Shown: one piece after another, positions 1 through 7,478 of the stretch | How positions within the stretch are numbered: position 1 is the first letter of the stretch | How the letters are laid out: the number at the start of each line of letters is the position of its first letter | DNA from: an uncultured Lachnospiraceae bacterium | Lineage (GTDB): Bacteria > Bacillota > Clostridia > Lachnospirales > Lachnospiraceae | NCBI GenBank assembly: GCA_910584945.1 | Contig: CAJUDY010000038.1 | Coordinates: 1 to 38,810 of the forward strand | Direction: 5' to 3' | DNA: 38,810 nt | The notes under the pieces: generated by a model | The model's input: the letters and a program-made list of their open reading frames with translations, nothing else | Told to the model about the DNA's origin: nothing | The model's database searches: none | Translations under genes and position numbers: made by a program

Positions 1-55
1 ATAGAGCAACGGCCTTCTAAGCCGTGGGTCGGGGGTTCGAATCCCTTCGGGCACA
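1..55 (+). tRNA. tRNA-Arg (TCT), 5' end cut by the window edge
   Basis: The anticodon stem ACGGC/GCCGT (9-13 and 21-25) closes the loop CTTCTAA, giving anticodon TCT. The T-arm loop TTCGAAT lies at 36-42. The 3' acceptor strand CGGGCAC ends at 54 with discriminator A55. The CCA end is not encoded. The acceptor 5' strand and most of the D-arm lie outside the window. First visible member of a four-tRNA cluster. Confidence 0.93.
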
Positions 56-90
56 TTGGATGAGTTTCAAGACTCATCAGATGAAATATG

Positions 91-164
91 GTGGGTATAG
101 CGCAGTTGGTTAGCGCGCCAGATTGTGGCTCTGGAGGTCCAGGGTTCGAATCCCTGTACCCACC
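91..164 (+). tRNA. tRNA-His (GTG)
   Basis: The acceptor GTGGGTA (91-97) pairs with TACCCAC (157-163), with discriminator C164. The anticodon loop TTGTGGC gives GTG. G90 sits where the extra G(-1) typical of tRNA-His would be. A 7-bp hairpin (about 59-78) separates it from tRNA-Arg and may help processing of the common precursor. Confidence 0.97.
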
Positions 165-179
165 TTGAATCAAAGATCA

Positions 180-252
180 TGGGCTATCGCCAAGCGGTAA
201 GGCACAGGACTTTGACTCCTGCATTACGCTGGTTCGAATCCAGCTAGCCCAG
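180..252 (+). tRNA. tRNA-Gln (TTG)
   Basis: The acceptor TGGGCTA (180-186) pairs with TAGCCCA (245-251). The anticodon stem CAGGA/TCCTG closes the loop CTTTGAC, giving TTG. A T-arm GGTTCGAATCC is present. Only 15 bases separate it from tRNA-His, consistent with one transcript. Confidence 0.96.
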
Positions 253-280
253 CTCGGGCATGAAAGAATGCACACAGGAT

Positions 281-353
281 GGGATATTAGCTCAGTTGGT
301 AGAGCACTTGACTTTTAATCAAGTTGTCCGGGGTTCGAATCCCCGATGTCTCA
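281..353 (+). tRNA. tRNA-Lys (TTT)
   Basis: The acceptor GGGATAT (281-287) pairs with ATGTCTC (346-352) using two G-U wobbles. The anticodon loop CTTTTAA gives TTT, and the T-arm is CGGGG-TTCGAAT-CCCCG. It is the last tRNA of the cluster and is followed at once by a terminator. Confidence 0.97.
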
Positions 354-355
354 TG

Positions 356-382
356 AAAAAGCACTGCTGGTCAGTGCTTTTT
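356..382 (+). terminator. Terminator of the tRNA operon
   Basis: GCACTG (361-366) and CAGTGC (372-377) form a stem with loop CTGGT, flanked by an A-run before and TTTTT after. It starts three bases after tRNA-Lys. Confidence 0.88.
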
Positions 383-659
383 ATTTTGGCTGAAAAGCGG
401 TCCGGACAGGAATGTTTTGGTTTTTTTGTTTGGGAAATTCGCGAAAAATGTCGAAATTTTATGTGTTTTGTCAATGTACAATTGTCGGCCAAAGACGTAT
501 AATTATTTCAATAAGTGAAAGAGAAAAACACTTATTGATCAGGGTATTTATGGATGGTACTGCGCCCCCTAATCCCCCTTTTTTAATGAATAAACCCTCC
601 CTTTTGATTATTCTTTTTATATTGCAGTATCGTCGATAAATATAGATAAAAAAGTTGTT

Positions 660-698
660 GCAGAAAAACCAGAGGTCCCCCGCCTCTGGTTTTTCTGC
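660..698. terminator. Perfect 16-bp hairpin, probable bidirectional terminator
   Basis: GCAGAAAAACCAGAGG (660-675) is exactly complementary to 683-698 with a 7-nt loop. The stem itself contains A5 and T5 tracts, so each strand reads as stem followed by a U-run. No gene directly abuts it on the plus side. Confidence 0.6.
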
Positions 699-806
699 GT
701 CCTGTATTCGGGGAGGACGGTATTTTTTCAGCAGATGAGCGGCGAGATCCGATGGGGAGGGGCAAGAAGCTTTGACGAGATTCAGACGAAGAGGAATAAA
801 GAAAAG

Positions 807-847
807 AGCGTTTCGCTTTCGTCCCCAAAGGGCTGAAGCGAAACGCT
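807..847 (-). terminator. Terminator of the pilus-like operon
   Basis: A 12-bp perfect stem (807-818 with 836-847) begins 15 bases after the pilT stop on the minus strand and is followed on that strand by a T-rich run. It closes the minus-strand operon running 4842 to 862. Confidence 0.75.
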
Positions 848-861
848 TTTTGAATTTCTTC

Positions 862-1923
862 TTATAACTTCGGTCCCAGAAGCCTGGGAACGGTGGCGTA
901 TTCCAGAGCGACCTCCCGGCTGATGCTTCCTTTGTGGTACAGATTCAGAAGGTAGCTGTCCATAGAGAACATATCCTGGCTGGTGCTCGGAGAGGAGTAG
1001 ATCCTTCCGTCGATCTGCGGGATCTTCTTGCCGCGGATCATACTGCGGATGTCCGGGGTGACGGTCATCAGTTCGAAGATCGGAGCCAGGGCGCCGTCCT
1101 GTGTGGGAACCAGCTGCTGGGATACCACGGCCTGCAGGACCATGGAGAGCTGGTCGGCGATCTGGCGCTGCTGACTGGGCGGGAAGACGTCGATGATTCG
1201 GTCCACCGCCTTGGCGCTTCCGGTGGTGTGAAGGGTGGAGAACACTAGATGTCCGGTCTCCGCGGCGGTCACAGCCACCTGGATCGTCTCAAAGTCGCGC
1301 ATCTCCCCTAAGAGGATAACGTCCGGACTCTGGCGCAGAGCGGCCCGGAGGGCCGTAGCGTAGCTTTCTGTGTCTGTGTTGATCTCCCGTTGACTTACGA
1401 TGCTCTTATCGTGGCGGTGCAGGAATTCCAGCGGGTCTTCCAGAGTGATGATGTGTTTTTCCTGGGTGCGGTTAATCCGGTCGATGATACATCCTAAGGT
1501 CGTGGATTTTCCGCTTCCGGCGGGGCCGGTCACCAGCACCAGTCCTTTGGAAAAGCGATGGAGAGACATGATACTCTCCGGAATTCCAAGAGCCTCCGGA
1601 TTCAGACGCGAGGAAGTAATCACACGGATGACCGCGGAAAGAGATCCTCTCTGTTTGTAAGCGCTTGCACGGAAGCGGGACACTCCGGGAATCGGAAAGG
1701 AAAAGTCGTCGTCGCCGGTTTCTCTCAGATGATCCATGGAACGCTGTGCCATGGCGTAGATTTCCTTCAGGAACTGCTCCGTCTCCGGAGGCATCATCTT
1801 CTCCTCGTCCACCCGGACCATGGAGTTGTTGATTCGCATGGTAGCGGGAAGCCCTGTCACAATAAATATATCCGAAGCATTCTGCCGGACCGCTTTCTCA
1901 AGCAATTCTTTTGCGTTACTCAT
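862..1923 (-). CDS. pilT: PilT-like type IV pilus ATPase
   Basis: The 353-residue protein has the PilT/VirB11 secretion-ATPase layout. It shows a Walker A motif GPAGSGKS (133-140), Asp box ITLEDPLEF (159-167), Walker B VILLGEMRD (202-210), His box AAETGHLVFSTLH (220-232) and an AIRNLIRE-like motif at 291-299 (DIRSMIRGK), which is typical of retraction ATPases rather than PilB. Family knowledge: PilT hexamers in the cytoplasm depolymerise pilin fibres. It is the last gene of a minus-strand operon that also has a PilC-like platform protein. No PilB assembly ATPase is in the window, so this could be the only motor or a partner of a distant PilB. The start is preceded by AGGAGG inside a repeated hairpin element (1934-1966). 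Confidence 0.9.
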   Translation of the reverse strand: MSNAKELLEKAVRQNASDIFIVTGLPATMRINNSMVRVDEEKMMPPETEQFLKEIYAMAQRSMDHLRETGDDDFSFPIPGVSRFRASAYKQRGSLSAVIRVITSSRLNPEALGIPESIMSLHRFSKGLVLVTGPAGSGKSTTLGCIIDRINRTQEKHIITLEDPLEFLHRHDKSIVSQREINTDTESYATALRAALRQSPDVILLGEMRDFETIQVAVTAAETGHLVFSTLHTTGSAKAVDRIIDVFPPSQQRQIADQLSMVLQAVVSQQLVPTQDGALAPIFELMTVTPDIRSMIRGKKIPQIDGRIYSSPSTSQDMFSMDSYLLNLYHKGSISREVALEYATVPRLLGPKL

Positions 1924-1933
1924 AGATAAAAAT

Positions 1934-1966
1934 CCTCCTATTTAAGTTCCGCATCTCCCGATGCTG
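1934..1966 (-). repeat. Repeated hairpin/Shine-Dalgarno element, copy 1 (before pilT)
   Basis: Read on the minus strand: CAGCATC-GGGA-GATGCGG followed by AACTTAAATAGGAGG. GCATC/GATGC makes a 5-bp stem with a GNRA-like GGGA loop (1951-1964). The element begins a few bases after the upstream gene's stop and supplies the pilT ribosome-binding site. The same block recurs at 8641, 23611, 26462 and 33619. Confidence 0.7.
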
Positions 1967-1973
1967 ATTGAAA

Positions 1974-2456
1974 TTAAAAAGTCATAAGATTTAAAGTGTC
2001 ATCTCCGTCCCAGGTGGAAGCAGGTACCTCCTGCCAGGAAGTAATCCGGTAATATCCGTCCTTAAGCTGCTCTGGCTCATTCAGAGAAAGGACGATTTTC
2101 AGGGCCTGACGGTCGCTTACGGATACTTCGTAGCTGATGGAAGGAGATTCTGCCCCGAGGTCGGTGGTCAGAGATTCCATGGCGGCCAGCTCTTCTCCCG
2201 CAGCGATATAATAATTCGCCGGGTCCTTTTGATAGGCGCTGTGAAGGACCTGATCGATTTCCTTTAGAATCATGGCTGCCTGGGCGGAGGCCTGATAATA
2301 CTCTGCATTGTGCTGTGCGATCTTCTGGCTGTATCGGTGATCGCTGAGCGCTCCGGAGAGGGACAGCGAGGAGAAGACGACCAGACACAGGACGATGAAA
2401 ATCATAAGCAGTGACACAGTGCCGATATTGGTGATCGGATAAGAACGTCGTTTCAT
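1974..2456 (-). CDS. Small secreted or anchored protein of the pilus operon
   Basis: About 160 residues, beginning MKRRSYPITNIGTVSLLMIF. A single hydrophobic segment near the N-terminus (about residues 11-32) is followed by a polar extracellular-type region, suggesting a signal anchor. An in-frame ATG 11 codons upstream (2489) is possible, but it has no nearby ribosome-binding site, and starting at 2456 puts the hydrophobic segment close to the N-terminus. An AAAGGAA lies 14 nt before 2456, a long spacing, so the start is uncertain. No family recognised. Position between a pilin-like gene and pilT suggests a minor pilin or accessory pilus protein; this is inference. Confidence 0.7.
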   Translation of the reverse strand: MKRRSYPITNIGTVSLLMIFIVLCLVVFSSLSLSGALSDHRYSQKIAQHNAEYYQASAQAAMILKEIDQVLHSAYQKDPANYYIAAGEELAAMESLTTDLGAESPSISYEVSVSDRQALKIVLSLNEPEQLKDGYYRITSWQEVPASTWDGDDTLNLMTF

Positions 2457-2500
2457 ATTGGAGAAAACATTCCTTTCTGTCAGTAGCATAGGATCTGGAG

Positions 2501-2956
2501 TTACAGGGAGACCTCCGGTAAATATTGCCGGTAGATTGTTCCCTCCAGTTCGTAGACCAGGGTAGAGTGCTGATCTTTGTAGACTGCGATGGACCAGTCG
2601 GTGGTCTGCGTATCTTTCCAGTCGGTGAGAATATCCATCTGATAGACCATATCCGCGCTTTCACAGGATTGAAAATCCCCATCGAACAGAAGAGTGACCT
2701 GATTCTCTCCTGACCGGACGAAGGACTCCGGAAACTGAGCCATGATCTGTTCCATCGGATCATCCGCCTGGCTTAAAAGCTCTGCGGCGGAGGAGGCGCA
2801 GCGGACGGCCTGGTCCAGCTCTTGGGTGTCTCTGGAAAGGAGGCTGGCCTTCACAAAGAGCTGGAGGCATATGGCGCTTGCCAGAGCGAAGAACAGGATG
2901 GCGAGGATCAGCTCCATCAGAAGCAGACTGGAACGGCTGGAAGACAGTTTCTTCAT
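2501..2956 (-). CDS. Pilin-like protein with atypical processing site
   Basis: 151 residues. The N-terminus reads MKKLSSSRSSLLLMELILAI and continues as a hydrophobic helix to about residue 32. It resembles the type IV prepilin N-region: a short basic leader, then a hydrophobic stretch with Glu at +5 (LLLME). The residue at -1 is Ser rather than the usual Gly, so prepilin peptidase cleavage is doubtful. The rest is a short polar domain with no recognised family. Its start overlaps the previous gene's stop by 4 bases (ATGA), implying translational coupling. Probably a minor pilin or pseudopilin. Confidence 0.75.
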   Translation of the reverse strand: MKKLSSSRSSLLLMELILAILFFALASAICLQLFVKASLLSRDTQELDQAVRCASSAAELLSQADDPMEQIMAQFPESFVRSGENQVTLLFDGDFQSCESADMVYQMDILTDWKDTQTTDWSIAVYKDQHSTLVYELEGTIYRQYLPEVSL

Positions 2957-3438
2957 GGCACGCTCCTTTCCGAGGCGATCAGAGAGCTTTCGGTTCCTTC
3001 GCTGTCCACGGAAGTGAACTGGTAGACGTGATCTTCCAGCTGTTCCATGGACAAAGAGGAAATTTCCATAATATTTTTTCCGCTTTTCAGGGAGACGGGA
3101 ACGCCATCATTGATAAAAAGCTCCTTGAGCATCCCTTCGTATTCGTAGATGTAGGTGGTACAGGGCGTCCCGTTGTAGACCGCCGACATAGTCAGACAGT
3201 CGGTTCCGTCGATGGTGGACAGCCTGATCGCTCCCTCTGTGTCGTTTTGACGGATTTTCTCTGAGATGTAAGACAGGACCATGCGGTTTTCGTCATTGGC
3301 AGCAAGCCGGTGAGTGGTGGAGGCATAGATGTTCGCCGCCAGGATCAGCACACTCAAACAAGAGGCGGCAAACACGAAGAACAGCGCGATGGGAAAGACC
3401 AGATCGATGACATGGCTGCTCTTTGTCCGAAATCTCAT
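2953..3438 (-). CDS. DUF4860-like secreted protein of the pilus operon
   Basis: 161 residues with one N-terminal membrane segment (about 10-34, VIDLVFPIALFFVFAASC) and an exterior domain. The sequence resembles DUF4860 proteins found in pilus-type operons of Lachnospiraceae; this is recalled family knowledge, not a search. The gene overlaps both neighbours by 4 bases (ATGA), so it is translated as part of a coupled block. Likely role: minor pilin-like or pilus-assembly accessory protein. Confidence 0.72.
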   Translation of the reverse strand: MRFRTKSSHVIDLVFPIALFFVFAASCLSVLILAANIYASTTHRLAANDENRMVLSYISEKIRQNDTEGAIRLSTIDGTDCLTMSAVYNGTPCTTYIYEYEGMLKELFINDGVPVSLKSGKNIMEISSLSMEQLEDHVYQFTSVDSEGTESSLIASERSVP

Positions 3439-3773
3439 GGCTGTTTCCTCCTGTCTATAATGGTCACATCCGGAAGCAGGTTGCTTCCCAGGACTTGATA
3501 GTCCACAAAAAAGCGTTCTTCGTCATAGGTAAGCCCATAGTAGTCTTTCAGGTATTGAAGGCTTTCCGGATAGGCGCCCTCTATGGTGTAACAGCGGACG
3601 ATGCCGCGGCTTACCGCCTGATGAAGCGTCTCGCTGGCCTGGGCGTCCGTACGGTCAGATACACGGGACACTCCCAGAAGGAAAAGGCACACAATCACGC
3701 AAAAGCAGACGACCGATAAAAGGAAGCTTTTAGAAGAAGAACCGGTTTTCTGCGTTTCAAAACGATGCATCAT
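3435..3773 (-). CDS. Small pilin-like protein, pilus operon
   Basis: 112 residues, or 111 if the second Met is used. A hydrophobic segment at about 19-38 (FLLSVVCFCVIVCLFLLGV) precedes an exterior domain containing CYTIEGAYPESLQYLKDYYG. That stretch recalls the conserved region after the helix in GspG/pilin-type proteins (YxxxxGxYP), but no prepilin cleavage motif is visible. It follows pilC by 19 bases and overlaps the next gene by 4. Function inferred from context only. Confidence 0.72.
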   Translation of the reverse strand: MMHRFETQKTGSSSKSFLLSVVCFCVIVCLFLLGVSRVSDRTDAQASETLHQAVSRGIVRCYTIEGAYPESLQYLKDYYGLTYDEERFFVDYQVLGSNLLPDVTIIDRRKQP

Positions 3774-3792
3774 ATGAATCCCCCTAATTTTC

Positions 3793-4842
3793 TTACAGAC
3801 TGGACATAATCCCCATAAGCGGAAGCATGACGGATAAGAGAATCAGCCCGACAATCAGCGAGAGGACGATGACCAGCGTAGGTTCCAGCGCAGCGATCAG
3901 GCTGGTGAACTTTAAGTCGATCTCTTCCTGACACTGATCGGCGATCTCCTGCATCACTTCGTCCAGCGCGCCGGTGCGGTCTCCGATGGACGCCATCCGT
4001 GCATAGATGCCGGAGAAGACTTCTGCGTCCAGAAGGGCCTTGTGGAACTCCTGCCCTTCATCCAGGGATTCCCTGCACACTTCCAGTCTGGCGGCAAAGC
4101 TGTCATGATCGATCAGTTCCGCGGCCATCCGAAGACACTCTTCCGGGCTCATACCGCTGCTTAAAGTCAGGGACATACCACTTGCAAATCGGCACATGGC
4201 AATCTTTTCCATAAAAGCCCGGGTCATCGGCGTGTGCGCGGCCAGCGCCCGAAGGTTCCTGCGGCCTTTTTTGGTCCGGCCAAAATAAAAAACGGCGGCC
4301 ACCACGAGGATCGTCAGGATGATCAGAATGGTGGAATAATAATTAATGGTGGTTCCAAAGTCCAGAAGGGCTTTGGAAAGTCCGGTCATTTCGGTGCCGA
4401 GCTGCTGAAAGATCTGGTTGAAGATGGGCATTACCCGGGTAATCAGCACAAGGATCACCAAAAGCATCATAAAAATCATGACCAGAGGATATGTAACGGC
4501 GTTTTTGATCGTCTGTGCGATGGACGCCTCACGGTCGTAGTAGACGGACAGGGCGTCCAATACATCATCCAGTTTACCGGTCTCCTCTCCGATACGAACC
4601 ATCTGAAGCATATACTCCGGAAAAGCGGCGGTGCTTCTTAGCGCTTCATAGAGGCTTCCGGTTGCCTGCAGATGATCGTCGATCTGCGCTAGAAGCTCGT
4701 GCTCCTTGGCGTCTTCCGCGTCCTCCAGCATGATGGAAATCCCTTCCATGGCGAAGATGCCGGAGTGGAGGATCATCGCCATCTGTGAGCAGAAAGCGGA
4801 TACTTCCGTATGGGATAAGGGAGTAAAGGTTGATTGTGACAT
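3793..4842 (-). CDS. pilC: PilC/GspF-type inner-membrane platform protein
   Basis: 349 residues with the duplicated T2SSF architecture. The first cytoplasmic domain (about 10-115) has the G-E-E-T-G-K-L motif, followed by a membrane segment (about 117-142), a second long hydrophobic stretch (about 166-188), a second cytoplasmic domain (about 205-315, with G-D-R-T-G-A-L-D) and a C-terminal membrane helix (about 320-345). Family role: membrane platform that couples the ATPase motor to pilin assembly. It is slightly shorter than typical PilC (about 400). First gene of the minus-strand operon, with GGAG well spaced before the ATG. Confidence 0.9.
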   Translation of the reverse strand: MSQSTFTPLSHTEVSAFCSQMAMILHSGIFAMEGISIMLEDAEDAKEHELLAQIDDHLQATGSLYEALRSTAAFPEYMLQMVRIGEETGKLDDVLDALSVYYDREASIAQTIKNAVTYPLVMIFMMLLVILVLITRVMPIFNQIFQQLGTEMTGLSKALLDFGTTINYYSTILIILTILVVAAVFYFGRTKKGRRNLRALAAHTPMTRAFMEKIAMCRFASGMSLTLSSGMSPEECLRMAAELIDHDSFAARLEVCRESLDEGQEFHKALLDAEVFSGIYARMASIGDRTGALDEVMQEIADQCQEEIDLKFTSLIAALEPTLVIVLSLIVGLILLSVMLPLMGIMSSL

Positions 4843-4957
4843 AGAGACTCCTTTCCCGCCTGTATGGGCGGCGGAATATTAATGAGGTAAGGGTCAAAAA
4901 TTCTCCTGCAAGCAAGCTTGCATCGAACTTTTTGAACTTTTGCCCCCTGGTATCATA

Positions 4958-5926
4958 TTAATAGTAGTATTTTACAACGTAATTGCTGCCGTCTCCGATG
5001 AACTTCTTTAAATCCCGGTTGTTGGTGCTGGCGGCAAAGGTGGGGTCCATCAGGCTCCAGGAGGAGCCGTCGAACTCGATGATATTGTCAATCCATCCCG
5101 TTTCTTCCACATAGACGCTGATCCATGCATGGTAAGCTTCCCCGGCATAGCCGATCTCCAGCCTGGTGGGAATCTTCTGGGAACGCAGCATGGCGGCTGT
5201 GACCGCCGCATAGTCAAAGCAGATGCCCTTGCCGGTGCTTAAGGTCTCATCTACATCCGGAAGATAACCGTAGGAGACGCTGGTCGCTTTCTCCGTGTCA
5301 TATGTGATATGGGAGGTGACATAATGATAGATGCTTTCTACGGCTTCCAGATCGGAATGCATCCCTTCTGCCAATTCCTCTCCAAGGGAGACAGCGTCTG
5401 ATCCGGCAGTAAAACATACATACTGATTGGGGTACAGGAAAGGAAGAAATTCATCGTCGATAGCGGTGTCAATGTCCTGGGCGAAGGCAACGGAATACAT
5501 GTCTCCTTCCACATTCTCCAGAACGGACAGCGAATAGCTTCCGTTTCCCCCGGACAGGGGGAAGGTTTCGTACTCGTGATTCTGTGAAAGAAGATAAGTG
5601 TACGTATCCCCTTTCGGGGTTTCGATCTGCAGCTTTACTTTTTGGTTATTGCCGGTATAACGGACCATGACGTATCCCTGATCTGTGTGGGACGCATCGA
5701 TGGTCACGGTATCGGAGCCATAGGAAGTCGTCCCGTCGGCGGCAGGAACCAGTACATCCGGCGTACTGTCGCGGACGGGTTCTTTTGCCTGTGCTTCGGC
5801 GGCGGGAATTGCGGCGGAGGAATTGTCAAAGACAGGTCCCCCTGCATGTCCACTTGGGCTGTCTTTTTTGCAGCCGCAAAGGCACAGGCAGCACAGAACA
5901 ATTGCGAGAATGATCTTTTGGCTCAT
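4958..5926 (-). CDS. Lipoprotein with transglutaminase-like domain
   Basis: 322 residues. The signal peptide ends in lipobox LCGC, giving lipidation at Cys19. A low-complexity linker (about 25-65) and a beta-rich region precede a transglutaminase-like core with Cys236 (GKGICFDYA), His266 (YHAWIS) and Asp294 (LMDPTF), the expected papain-like triad. Such bacterial proteins are extracytoplasmic cysteine peptidases or transglutaminase-like enzymes; the substrate is unknown. Transcribed from its own promoter (5980-6008) divergently from the lipoprotein gene at 6169. The pilus operon follows after 115 bases. Confidence 0.85.
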   Translation of the reverse strand: MSQKIILAIVLCCLCLCGCKKDSPSGHAGGPVFDNSSAAIPAAEAQAKEPVRDSTPDVLVPAADGTTSYGSDTVTIDASHTDQGYVMVRYTGNNQKVKLQIETPKGDTYTYLLSQNHEYETFPLSGGNGSYSLSVLENVEGDMYSVAFAQDIDTAIDDEFLPFLYPNQYVCFTAGSDAVSLGEELAEGMHSDLEAVESIYHYVTSHITYDTEKATSVSYGYLPDVDETLSTGKGICFDYAAVTAAMLRSQKIPTRLEIGYAGEAYHAWISVYVEETGWIDNIIEFDGSSWSLMDPTFAASTNNRDLKKFIGDGSNYVVKYYY

Positions 5927-5979
5927 GTACAGTGCTGTCCTCCATCATGTTTCTATTCGGGTAAATTTCAGATATCACA

Positions 5980-6008
5980 AGTATACTACGCCGGCTTCTG
6001 ATAATCAA
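5980..6008 (-). promoter_or_regulatory. Sigma-A promoter for the transglutaminase-like gene
   Basis: On the minus strand TTGATT (6003-6008), a 17-bp spacer, then TATACT (5980-5985). It lies about 55 bases before the start codon and is back to back with the plus-strand promoter at 6062. Confidence 0.75.
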
Positions 6009-6061
6009 TCTTTTTTGTATCTCGGGAATTCTTAATCTTCTCTTAATTTTTCAGATAGAAT

Positions 6062-6090
6062 TTGACTTTGCTGCCCGGTGGTGATACACT
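6062..6090 (+). promoter_or_regulatory. Sigma-A promoter for the DUF4352-like lipoprotein
   Basis: TTGACT (6062-6067), 17-bp spacer, TACACT (6085-6090), about 80 bases before the ATG at 6169. Confidence 0.65.
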
Positions 6091-6168
6091 TGATATGTTA
6101 TGGCATGAATCTGACCAGGGATGGGAGGACATAGCCTTAAGATCGGATCAGACGAGGAGGATGTACGG

Positions 6169-6675
6169 ATGAGGAAGATGTTAACAGTATTGCTTGCACT
6201 GGCTCTTGGATTGTCAATGGCCGGCTGCGGGAAAAAGGACGGTTTCGGCGCGGTCAAGAAGACCTACTTTTTCACTTACACGGTCAACAGCGCTTATGTC
6301 TGCAATGAATTTGAAGGCTATCAGCCGGCGGAAGGCAATCGGCTGCTGGTGGCGGATGTGACGGTGAAGAGCACCTTTGACAGCGAGATCGAGATGTACG
6401 ACACGGACTTTCAGGCTCAGTGGGGTGAGGAAGGCGACGACGCGTTCAGCGTTCCGATCACCTACGACGGAACCGAGGAAGGCATGGAGGTGCTGACGGA
6501 GAATCAGTTCCCGGGGATCTATCCGCTGGCGAAGGGAGAGTCCAGAACCGGACTTCTGGTGTTCGAGGTTCCGGCAGACTGCGGACTGGATTTTTCCATT
6601 TCCTATATGGAAGCGTTTGACGATGACACCACCGGAGAGACGTACTTTGTGAACTTTACCGCAGAAGAGCGTTAG
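6169..6675 (+). CDS. DUF4352-like lipoprotein
   Basis: 168 residues starting MRKMLTVLLALALGLSMAGC, a lipoprotein signal with lipobox MAGC. The mature part (vDVTVKSTFDSEIEMYDTDF...) has the immunoglobulin-like beta layout of DUF4352 proteins, with the usual short lock motif near L-V-F-E-V-P. The start at 6169 is chosen because GAGGAGG lies 8 bases upstream; an upstream in-frame ATG at 6121 would put 16 non-signal residues before the signal peptide. Function unknown; surface-exposed. Confidence 0.82.
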   Translation: MRKMLTVLLALALGLSMAGCGKKDGFGAVKKTYFFTYTVNSAYVCNEFEGYQPAEGNRLLVADVTVKSTFDSEIEMYDTDFQAQWGEEGDDAFSVPITYDGTEEGMEVLTENQFPGIYPLAKGESRTGLLVFEVPADCGLDFSISYMEAFDDDTTGETYFVNFTAEER

Positions 6676-6693
6676 TGTACGGTTACGGAAAAC

Positions 6694-6727
6694 AAATGAG
6701 GGGATGCCGATATGCATCCCCTCATTT
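6694..6727 (+). terminator. Hairpin terminator after the DUF4352-like gene
   Basis: A perfect 14-bp stem (6694-6707 with 6714-6727) with 6-nt loop CGATAT, 18 bases after the stop. The 3' flank is not strongly T-rich, so efficiency is uncertain. Confidence 0.6.
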
Positions 6728-6781
6728 GCATCTATCCGCCAAAGCGGAACTGAGAAAGAAAAGAACCCCGAAAAAGGGAGG

Positions 6782-6806
6782 ATGCCGGGTGCTGCTCACC
6801 CGGCAT
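6782..6806 (+). terminator. Second GC-rich hairpin in the same gap
   Basis: ATGCCGGGTG/CACCCGGCAT (6782-6791 and 6797-6806), loop CTGCT. It could be a backup terminator or a structure upstream of the next transcript. The rest of the gap to 6957 is AT-rich and carries three GTTCAT/ATGAAC hexamers (6894, 6925, 6936). Confidence 0.4.
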
Positions 6807-6957
6807 ATTATGAAAAAGTTTATTTAAAAGTATTAGCTGACTGGCCTTTGTTTTTGATAGTTTTATTATATGGAAAAGAAATGAAGGAATCATGTTCATA
6901 AAGTAAACCTTTTTTAAAAGAATCATGAACAAACTATGAACGAAAGGAAGAGAGAAG

Positions 6958-7461
6958 ATGTTTTTGAAAGCACTGTATCCGGGGGAGCTGACCCGGTCGG
7001 TATACGAACTGGACTGGGAGGAGCTGGCCGGGCGCTATGGGGGTGTGGTCTTTGATATCGACAATACGCTGGTGCCTCACGGCGCGCCGGCGGACGACCA
7101 GGCGGAGGCTCTTTTTGACCGGCTGCACCGGCTTGGCATGAAGACGATGCTGGTGTCCAATAACGGAGAGGAGCGTGTGAAGCCTTTTGCCGACCGGCTG
7201 CACACGGATTACGTGTACAAGGCAGGCAAGCCGAAGAAGAAGGGATATGAGAAGGCGATCCGGAAGCTGGACATGGGTCCGGAGAAGATTCTGTTCCTGG
7301 GCGATCAGATCTTCACCGATGTGTGGGGGGCGAACCGGGCCGGGATGGACACGGTGCTGACGGAACCGGTGGACCCTTCCACGGATGAGATCCAGATTGT
7401 GGTTAAACGTTGGTTTGAAAAGCCGTTTCGGGTGAAGAGAGCGGCGGATGCGGAACTGTAA
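6958..7461 (+). CDS. yqeG: YqeG-family HAD phosphatase
   Basis: 167 residues, the usual length of the YqeG (HAD subfamily IIIA) family. It shows HAD motif I DIDNT (33-37), motif II SNN (67-69), motif III lysine in GKPKK (90-94) and motif IV GDQIFTD (115-121). Family members are cytoplasmic Mg-dependent phosphatases; the physiological substrate here cannot be read from sequence. GAAGAGAGAAG precedes the ATG. The chromate transporter pair begins 17 bases after its stop, so they are probably co-transcribed, a neighbourhood with no obvious functional link. Confidence 0.9.
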   Translation: MFLKALYPGELTRSVYELDWEELAGRYGGVVFDIDNTLVPHGAPADDQAEALFDRLHRLGMKTMLVSNNGEERVKPFADRLHTDYVYKAGKPKKKGYEKAIRKLDMGPEKILFLGDQIFTDVWGANRAGMDTVLTEPVDPSTDEIQIVVKRWFEKPFRVKRAADAEL

Positions 7462-7478
7462 TAAGGAGTGAAAAAGAT

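Larger units (their letters stand above)
383..861. other. Gene-free stretch with two strong hairpins
   Basis: No convincing coding frame in these 479 bases. Short open frames lack a ribosome-binding site and recognisable products. A TATAAT box lies near 500 but has no clear -35 partner. The stretch contains the two hairpins annotated separately (660-698 and 807-847). Confidence 0.6.

Noticed and set aside
260..639. Open frames of 75-80 codons over and after tRNA-Lys
   Set aside because: They run through the tRNA and its terminator, lack ribosome-binding sites and have no recognisable product.
4907..4922. Palindrome TGCAAGCAAGCTTGCA as terminator between the transglutaminase-like gene and pilC
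   Set aside because: 7-bp arms with only a 2-base centre and no proper U-run; could be a protein site but nothing supports it.
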